In this document: piece by piece, positions 57,301 through 64,000 of the stretch
How positions within the stretch are numbered: the first letter of the stretch is position 1
How the letters are laid out: each line of letters opens with the position of its first letter
Assembly (NCBI RefSeq): GCF_000224145.3
Contig: NC_020166.2
Span: 4,816,726 to 4,880,725 of the forward strand
From: Ciona intestinalis
Taxonomy: Eukaryota > Chordata > Ascidiacea > Phlebobranchia > Cionidae
DNA length: 64,000 nucleotides
Reading direction: 5' to 3'
The notes under the pieces: model-generated
Told to the model about the DNA's origin: nothing
The model's input: only the letters and a program-made list of their open reading frames with translations
Databases searched by the model: none
Program-made: the position numbers and the translations under genes

Positions 57301-59912
57301 ATTTAACAAAAGCGGGCACAATGAGGTGTATGGATATATGCAACAGACCACCGTGTTGTAACGACGTCGTTGCCCTGCCAATCAAGCATAAAAAGTAACG
57401 TTCAATGGTAGAGTATTTTATGCAAAGAGTTTAGTTATTTAAAAGTTTACCAAGATTTGTGGCAAAGAAATTGTTCACACTTCGTCCGAGGTAGTTTCGC
57501 AAAGACGCGCACACCTGAGAAAAATATTTTTAGTCATTGTTTGGTTACATTTATTTATTACAGAACAATCGTGTTATAACAACTGTTGTTTTTCGTCCAC
57601 GCGAGGAAAAAGCAAGTTACATTTATTTATGTTCTTGCTGTTTTTCTTTTAAAGTTCTTGCAGAATACTTTACAAATATCAAACTTACCGTGGAACTAAA
57701 CGTGTTTTTCAAATTTTCTAAAACCACTTTGTTTAGATTGATTTGGTGTTCTGGTGATAGATATGCATTGATGCCTGTCACTATTGCTCCTTGAGAATTA
57801 CCAACAACCACGCAATTGGTCGGAATGGCCTGAACATAAATTGTTATTTTAGTATGAACTAAGGTAGCAAACCATATTAAACATAACTGAGAATAACCGT
57901 TAAAAAAGAAATATATATATATATATATATATATAGTAGGGTGGAGGAAGACGAGCACATAATATCCAAGTATCCTGGTTGTGTTCTAAACAATCAACAA
58001 TGGCCTATGGGAGCCGGGAGGATATGATTTTATGATTCTCCGAGTGTCCAAAACAGTTTTACTAAATGGGACGAAAAAATAAAGTTAAAAGGTCTCCTAT
58101 CTTCCCACACTTTACTGTAATTGTCTATTTAAAACTCGACAATAAACGAAATGAACGAAACATTTATTTTATTTTGAGGAAAAATGCAGAATCCTGTATT
58201 ATTTTTCTAAGTGTAACATGCTGAAGTAAAAATACCGTATTCCTGAAATACGAAGTATTAAACTATAGAAAGCATAGATATCTTACCACAAGAACTTCGT
58301 TCTGGATGGTGAGTTCAACGAACGCCGCAAAATTATTGTTGGTGAATATTGCAGAAAAATCTCCGCTATTCACAATACTGTTGCAAAATAAACAATAACA
58401 TAAAACAATTGTTTATTTGTTTTTGTAAATATTGCTATCCTACTACCAAATGGAACTTTAAGGAGGAATGAAAACTTGGACCATCTCATCCCAACTTACT
58501 ATATAGATACATTACCTGTCACCAGAAGATATTTGGTAACTTCCACCAAGTGCAATCCCCATAGAAGTGGAGTGAAACACCAAAACTCTCGGGGGTAAGG
58601 CTGAGATACGAGACGCGTCTCCAAACGTCAGTGCATTTAGCGACACACTATGAATAACATTACACTTATTTTAAATTGTGTGTTTAGAACACATATTATG
58701 CGTTATAGCTCGACGACAGCATTTAAAAATTAATTCTTACGTTAAATTTGCTCACGGTGCAAAAATATAACCTAACTTTCCTTTCTTACATTTTGGCTAA
58801 TTAAGAACTTAAATGTGATCTTAAAATCACAAAACAAAAATTGCCACAATATCTCTTCCAAAATAATATAAAATGAAGTTCTAACTTACTTTATAAGTGA
58901 ATATTTGTAATTGCCGTCGTCTATGTCGAAGGTCGCTTCCACATTTTCGAAACTAAGACTTGCATATTCCTCAACAAAGTTTACAACCGCGTTTTTAACT
59001 GCAACGTAAAATTAAACACTTTTTTGTTTTTTAAGACGAAATTAATGGTTATATTTGTTTCAGTTGTCTGCGTTTATAACAGGTGTTCTGTTTCTTACAC
59101 CCATGGCCTACTCAATGTATTGAGTAGGCCATGTTACACCTTGTGCCCGCTCACGGGTTACGGCATGTGTATATAGTAGGATGGGGGAACATGGGACATT
59201 TTATCATCATATTTGGATATTCTGTGCTAAAGGTGCCCCATCTTCCCCTGACACACTTTTTATATAACTTTATGGAGGATTATTTTTTCATGTACATGCC
59301 TGATAGTTCAGACAACCCATGATTATGTGGGACAACTGGGTCAGATCAATTGCTGTTATGCGTCTTGCCAAATATACACCCACAATTGTATAGCAACGTT
59401 GGGCCAAGAACCCATGACCGCGGTGCTAGAGGCAGGCGCACACTAACCACTTTGTCACAGCACTGGTTAAACCGTCTTTACATGAATAAGACTGAACCAT
59501 TCTTACAAAAAATCCCAATATCGTTGCATTCTCTTTGTTTAAACTTAAGTGACGTCATGCCTTATCGTATATTAGTTGTTCTGAATGGATATCGGTCATG
59601 GTTTTCATAGAATCTTATAGATAGATCATAAATTTACTACTGTGATATTCCATTTTATAATTGATAATTGTAAACCGAACATAATGTAAGTTTTACGTAT
59701 AAGTAAAAGGTCGTAAGTGAAGCACAGTTTATGCTATTAAGCTATAACTTTATATGTTAAGAAACATCGCTATACAAGGCTCTATATACGGTTTAAGTAT
59801 AGGACTTACCAAACTCAAGCAATTCGTAGTTCCCTTTTATTTTGATCCCTGGGTGCTCACAGTTCACTGACAACGCCAGGAGTGAAAGAAAAGCTATCAA
59901 CTTGCCTGTCAT
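54362..59912 (-). CDS. BPI: BPI/LBP-family lipid- and LPS-binding protein
   Basis: Thirteen exons in phase: 59810-59912, 58890-58998, 58516-58647, 58287-58377, 57689-57829, 57451-57514, 57057-57183, 56526-56664, 56238-56317, 55803-55944, 55361-55535, 54974-55050 and 54362-54409. They give 475 residues, the standard BPI/LBP length (about 480). Signal peptide MTGKLIAFLSLLALSVNC, then HPGIKIKGNYELLEF. The family is a two-barrel boomerang that binds LPS or other lipids outside the cell in antibacterial defence. Two cysteines (TNCVVVGNS and VCASLRNY) about 50 residues apart fit the conserved N-barrel disulfide. The C-barrel ends with LDGIIKRNVVPALN, LLRNGFALPTIYGFNFTNLE, matching the vertebrate (I/V)VP-LN--L--GFPLPT pattern. 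The proline-rich linker is VYGPPATVPDF. BPI versus LBP cannot be separated in a tunicate. Several introns hold MITE or SINE copies. Confidence 0.94.
54495..54600 (-). mobile_element. SINE 3' fragment
   Basis: Reads ttgtttataatacacctcgtgcc and attttgcgggtgattatttttt in parts; reverse orientation. Last intron of the BPI/LBP gene. A body fragment (tggactactgggttgaagc) follows at 54,808-54,880. Confidence 0.5.
55092..55258 (+). mobile_element. MITE, subfamily B
   Basis: Starts agatagatatcggggtaaga and ends ttcatcttgtcccacagtag; interior gtatccccgcgactaaagg. Confidence 0.7.
55557..55745 (+). mobile_element. MITE, subfamily B (3' end decayed)
   Basis: Starts agtatagggtaagatggata; interior catttggtagtgaacaaag and accacatcctcacgactcta; the far terminus is lost. 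Confidence 0.65.
56130..56200. repeat. Short repeat shared with 26.85 kb
   Basis: Contains tttgaccgtttctagttt followed by an A-rich stretch. Confidence 0.35.
57300..57395 (+). mobile_element. SINE 3' fragment
   Basis: Reads gcgggcacaatgaggtgtat, accaccgtgttgtaacgacg and cgttgccctgccaatc. Confidence 0.6.
57558..57625 (+). mobile_element. SINE terminal fragment
   Basis: Reads cgtgttataacaactgttg and ccacgcgaggaaaaagcaag, the SINE 3' terminus. Confidence 0.5.
57908..57935. repeat. (AT)n microsatellite
   Basis: About 13 AT units ending exactly at the start of a MITE. Confidence 0.8.
57933..58121 (-). mobile_element. MITE, subfamily A, inverted
   Basis: Starts tatagtagggtggaggaaga, lacks the adjoining part of that arm, then runs aatatccaagtatcctgg to tcctatcttcccacacttta. 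Confidence 0.75.
58434..58505 (-). mobile_element. MITE fragment
   Basis: One terminus only: cctactaccaaatggaactt to ctcatcccaacttactata. It ends about 10 bases from exon 3 of the BPI/LBP gene. Confidence 0.5.
59080..59480 (-). mobile_element. SINE split by a MITE
   Basis: Reverse SINE: caccttgtgcccgctcacgg on one side; acccatgattatgtgg, gtcttgccaaatatacaccc, agaacccatgaccgcggt and gcgcacactaaccactttgt on the other. The MITE at 59,167-59,252 separates them. Confidence 0.8.
59167..59252 (+). mobile_element. Short MITE inserted in the SINE
   Basis: Both ends present (tatagtaggatgggggaaca and aggtgccccatcttcccctg) but most of the interior is missing; 86 bases against about 195 for full copies. 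Confidence 0.8.
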
Positions 59913-60574
59913 CTTAATTCCTAATTTAAATATAGCCAACGTATGCCACCTCTGCTTAAACTATATACAAATAGAAAATTACTACAAAGTTTAAACTCTG
60001 TATATTAAATACAACCAGTCGTATAACTCGGTTCAATGCGAACGACGACGAAATATATCTTGCAAAGTGGTCAGTGCGCTAACCGGTGTTTTATAATCTT
60101 CATTTAGGCCCGAGGGCGACATATTATATGAGCTTGTTACCACCATATTCATAAAACTTGTGTGTTTACGCCGAATTATAAGCGTTCGTGACACAATTGT
60201 CATACTTTTGCGGCAGTTTGGTAATCTGGAAAATTACGTTTTCTTGTTACAGAAAAAGGATGGCATTATGTGTACTTAATTAAGATCATAAACTGAGTAT
60301 TTTTATTTTATATTCAACATTCTAAGGGAGTTTTGTTTTATTTCTCACGGAAAATGTGACCAGTTTAGTGAACTCCTAAATCTATATTATAAAGAAGTTT
60401 ATCGGGGTGGTATATGGCCAGCAGTGCCAATAAAGTGCAGTTTTGGAAACGAAATTGTTTTTCAAACATCTGAGGTCACTTTTTTAACGACCCACTGAAA
60501 CCATATAGACCAGAATACTAAGTATTCTTATACCAATGTATAACCAATTCAGTAAATGGTAATTTATTACTCCA

Positions 60575-60690
60575 GTATAGTTGGGGTAAGATGGTCCATG
60601 TTTTACTTATCCTGAATCATTCAATTTGGTAAGCAAAGAATAGTTACAGAAATATTTGATTGTATATTTTCACGAGTTTTTAATTTTTTT
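60575..60690 (+). mobile_element. MITE, subfamily B, 3' truncated
   Basis: Starts agtatagttggggtaagatg; interior caatttggtaagcaaagaat and attttcacgag; the rest is absent. Confidence 0.6.
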
Positions 60691-60984
60691 ATTGAAAATT
60701 CCCTTTCATTAAAGTTGTTTGTCCACATTTTGACCACTTGCCGACTTGTTAGACATCGTAGACTTAATGGAAATGACATTTCTTATAACTAACACATTTG
60801 TTACGATGCCCTGGCCTAAAGCACTGTGATAATTCAGTTCAAATGTATAATTTTAAATTAGTTTTTAGGACGCTAATTAGAAGTCCTTGGTTTTAATATT
60901 CGACCAATTGGCATTTAAAAAAAAACACATCTTAACCCTTTGGTATTACAATATTTCTTCAGCTGTAAAAATCTCGCCTTTTTT

Positions 60985-61156
60985 CCTATTCTGGTTTGTC
61001 ACACTGTGAGATCCTAACTGTGTTTTAAACAATTAAGAGCAATTTATAGGAGTTGTTCTAATACAGTTTTACAGTTCTTTTAGTGTTCTTTGTTTACTAC
61101 CAAATGGGATGAGAAATTAGAATAAAAAGGTGTTCTTTCTTCCCCACCCTATTATA
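60985..61156 (-). mobile_element. MITE, subfamily A, inverted
   Basis: Interior ctaactgtgttttaaacaat and gtttactaccaaatgggatg; terminus ttcttccccaccctattata intact, the other end decayed. Confidence 0.7.
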
Positions 61157-61727
61157 CACGATGGTATATACCTTTGAAACTATTTTTATTTGGGTGCAGC
61201 ATTTTAAGAGCCTAATCAACAATTGTCATGATATCTGTCCACGAAACATCTATATGTAATTATGTGTAACCAGAATAGATATAACCCTAGTTTTCCTAAA
61301 AAATATTTTTTAAAGCCGTGCGTCTTTTTCATTTTAAAGTTTACGCGGGTATGTTTTGTTATTCCTCTGTTTTGGTTTTGTTATGTAGGCCTTATTTGTC
61401 ACTGTCCCGTACATAGTTTTAAAAATCAATATTGTTTGTCCGTAAGGTGGTGTCAATGAGTCTTTCGAAATATCGAAAACAAACGAATTGGTACATAAAG
61501 TGACCCGTCGTCCACGTTTATGGTCATATATTCTTGGCAAGCTACGCATCACTATGTGACGTGTAACCAACGTTCAAACCCGGAAATCGCGTGATCGCGA
61601 CGATTATGACCAAAATGTTGTTTGTTTGTTCTGTGTGGGATGATATGAAAGATTACATCTTGGCAGCTTCGACCTAAAAGCTAAAGTTGTCTATTATTAT
61701 CGCGGTTTAAAATATATATGATACGTA

Positions 61728-61885
61728 GTTCTGTGTGGTAAGATGAATACCGTAAATACCTATTTTTTGTCACATTTTCTAACCATGTTTTCACAATTAA
61801 CAACGCTCTTCAAGGTCGTCGGAATGCGTTATAACTTGAACATTGCTTTTATTACCAAATGACTACTTTACATGGACTATTTTAC
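61728..61885 (-). mobile_element. MITE, subfamily B (degraded)
   Basis: Starts agttctgtgtggtaagatga; interior acaattaacaacgctcttca and ttaccaaatgac. Confidence 0.5.
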
Positions 61886-63103
61886 GAAATCCTTATAATA
61901 TTCTCGTTTACGAATACAATATTAATGTAACTGATTCAAAACTCAGCAGATAAAAATTGCTTTGAATATATTCATCCCAATTATAACAACATTATTACCC
62001 TTATTGGGAGAAAAATGTTCATTAAAACAAAGCTTTAATATTCATCGAACAAATATTCATAAAATTGTTAGTCTTTGAGAATTACCTAATTAATTCTCAG
62101 CCACGCCGAATCAGGGCAAAATTACGTCACTTATATGATTCAAACCCTTCTCGAGGAAAATTTACGCAATACAGTGAGAAGAATAGTTAGAGGGAGAAAG
62201 TTTTAAGGAGAAAAATTTTGACGGAAACCGCCAGCATAAGCTGCAAACTGCATTGAATTAAAACGTAACAATTGGCCTTGTGATTCACAACTGCATGTGA
62301 TCCGTACCAGGAAGAGATTTGACGTCACGTTAGGAATGCCTGAAATTAAATTTGACTCACAGGATGCAATCAAAATTTTCGCACGGCATTCAAAGTTAAA
62401 ATAAGGAGTCGAACAGGGCGGTGGGGTAAAAGAGAGAGAACCAGTGTAAACTCGGGGAGCTTGTTAGGCATCGAAAACATGGATTTTAAAATGTTACCCT
62501 TCAGATACACTGAACCTCAATGCTAGTAGTACTGTTCGTTTTGACAGCGCTTCTCGTTCTTACGAAGGTGAAGTAAACCTAAGCGAGAGCAAAAGGAGAG
62601 AGAAAAGAGCGGAAACGAAAAAGGTTGTTGCTTACAGGGCTTCAAGCTTCATATGTCTGGTGTATGCGTTTAGTTTTGTTAGTGTTGTTTGTGTGGGTAT
62701 AGCGTTTTATATGCTTTGCTAGCATGTTTATGAAGCCAAAAGCAGTGGTCTATAAACCTGTCACCACATATCAGCATTCAAAGGGTTTCTCTAATAGGCA
62801 ATGTCGTAATAAACATATATTTAAATGAGTACAGATCGTAAATGCTGATACAGAAAAGTTTAGTAGCGTATTGCTATACAAATAATACAAGCTTTGCCTA
62901 TGAGCTTTATTGGACTAGCTTGTACAATAAACCGAGTAGCAGTAATGTTTTGCGTAAACGTGCAAGTCTCATACTTGGCCTCCGTTTGTATATTAGATTG
63001 TACTTTTGGTTTTCGCCAGCTTAGCTCTTCGGTGCAAGTACAGTATTGTGTTTTCAAGACGTAGTTTGCTTAGTGTTTAAATAATTAATGCTTTTTCTCG
63101 CAG

Positions 63104-63333
63104 ATCTTAAGCCTTTGCCTCTTTATACATTCATGGCTTACAATAGAAGTATGTTTATTTGTACAATACAAAAGATTCGCTGCATATATACTTTCATTTT
63201 TATACTATTTATTATTAAATGCTCCGAATCGGTGTCAAACTTTCGACTACAAGTTATGCAAGGATCGAAGTTAGAAGAAAAGAAGTCTCTCAAATTGCGT
63301 GACAAGCGAGATGCTGATGTCCAGTTTGCAGAG
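63104..63333 (+). CDS. First coding exon of a secreted or membrane protein (3' partial)
   Basis: An acceptor (ctttttctcgcag, ending 63,103) starts an exon with 29 bases of leader and an ATG at 63,133. The frame runs 67 codons to a donor (gag|gtaatt) in phase 0. The protein begins MAYNRSMFICTIQKIRCIYT and has a hydrophobic stretch FIFILFIIKC (residues about 21-31), then a basic tail FRLQVMQGSKLEEKKSLKLRDKRDADVQFAE. The hydrophobic stretch fits a signal peptide with a long n-region, or a signal anchor; KLRDKR could be cut by a convertase. No family recognised. Later exons are outside or not detected before 64,000. Confidence 0.5.
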
Positions 63334-63522
63334 GTAATTCCTTGTGGATATTTACCACATTTCGGTTACAGCTTGTAGGACCGATATATATTAAAAAACG
63401 TATTTGCAACGGATCCCTAACCGGTAACTCCTAACATCCAACAACAATGTTTTGCAAATTTCAATGAATGACACCTGATATTTACGTTAAGTTAAGTACC
63501 TTTCTCCTAACCGCATGACCGT

Positions 63523-63712
63523 ATATGGTAGGGTGGGGGTAATGGGGTAACTTTTTATTCTATTTTTTGTCCCATTTGATAGTAAACATAGAATACTAAA
63601 AGAATTATAAAACCGAATGCTCACGACTCCCATAGAACGTTATTTATCGTTTTAAAACGATTGAAATATTTGGATATTATGTGCAAAAGGTGTCTCGTCC
63701 TTCACCATCATA
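63523..63712 (+). mobile_element. MITE, subfamily A
   Basis: Starts tatggtagggtgggggtaat, interior acgactcccatagaacgtta, ends aggtgtctcgtccttcaccatcata. It lies in the first downstream intron of the partial gene. Confidence 0.75.
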
Positions 63713-64000
63713 GCAAAAAGTTTTTTTTTTGCAATGCGTATATATTTTCTATGATTTATACCTAACCCATGGTCCCATCTTGTAAAATCTTTATAGTTTA
63801 CCTTGCAAAGTTTCTCCTATACATAAATGCGCGGTCTTATGTTAACTCGCGCATAATAATTGAGAACCCCGTTCAGATTTATAAACAAATGCACAACTGC
63901 CTGGCCTGCTATTATTTCCGTTCCCTGGTGTCCCTTATAATCGCTGTTCCATGTGAGTGATTGAATTTGCTGCCAGAAACATCTTTGTTGCTTTGTTTAT
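63713..64000. other. End of window, no exon recognised
   Basis: Intron or intergenic sequence after the last MITE. A short plus-strand ORF (63,769-63,960) has no family features. Confidence 0.4.

Larger units (their letters stand above)
59913..63103. other. Spacer between the BPI/LBP gene and the last gene
   Basis: Divergent promoters are expected at its two ends. It holds three MITEs and AT-rich sequence. 62,100-62,650 is GC-richer and purine-rich (aggagagagaaaagagcgg) and may be the 5' UTR or promoter of the downstream gene. No coding exon recognised. Confidence 0.45.

Noticed and set aside
30132-59912. One long minus-strand operon from endophilin B to the BPI/LBP gene
   Set aside because: Same strand, but spacers of 0.9-2.6 kb and unrelated functions; tunicate operons have spacers of tens of bases at most.
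1-64000. tRNA genes, CRISPR arrays, virus-like or LTR elements
   Set aside because: tRNA-like A/B boxes all belong to SINE heads lacking a foldable complete tRNA; no spaced repeats of CRISPR type; no reverse transcriptase, capsid or envelope motifs seen in any frame.

Overview
The window is animal nuclear DNA. It is AT-rich, its genes are intron-rich with GT-AG introns, and it is full of short non-autonomous transposons. The gene set (Tbx20, an IL-17-like cytokine, endophilin B, GPR155/LYCHOS, APIP, BPI/LBP), the compact introns and the particular MITE and tRNA-SINE families point to a tunicate, most likely the sea squirt Ciona. The genus call is inference from sequence alone. Nine genes or gene parts are supported by spliced reading frames that stay in phase, plus several weaker candidates.

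Layout. 1-11,037 (+): 3' part of an RS-domain, proline-rich, RRM protein. Its 4.2-kb intron holds a two-exon gene for a small secreted peptide on the other strand (7,830-8,361). 11.0-13.6 kb: transposon-rich spacer with three adjacent MITEs, a decayed leucine-rich-repeat-type GPCR fragment and a tiny complete hAT-like element. 13,603-13,923 (+): intronless thioredoxin. 14,783-23,717 (-): Tbx20, eight coding exons. 24,698-25,665 (-): IL-17-like cytokine, three exons. 25.7-30.1 kb: spacer with repeats only. 30,132-36,737 (-): endophilin B (SH3GLB), eight exons, with a 195-bp tandem duplication just upstream. 39,379-50,826 (-): GPR155/LYCHOS, twenty coding exons, one interrupted by an assembly gap. 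51,713-52,429 (-): APIP (MtnB). 53,522-53,959 (-): unrecognised ORF. 54,362-59,912 (-): BPI/LBP family protein, thirteen exons. 63,104-63,333 (+): first coding exon of a membrane or secreted protein running off the window.

Most genes lie on the minus strand, but spacers of about 1-5 kb and unrelated functions argue against one operon. Two host-defence genes (IL-17-like, BPI/LBP) and two membrane-traffic or lysosome genes (endophilin B, GPR155) are present, but nothing in the sequence ties them functionally. Repeats are dominated by one MITE family with two subfamilies (about 20 copies, inverted ends with G-rich tagtagg-tgggg and matching C-rich termini) and a composite tRNA-derived SINE family (about 18 copies or pieces). 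No virus-like element was seen. The nearest thing to a new system is a small secreted-peptide gene and an IL-17 with a furin-like site; I found no multi-gene undescribed system.
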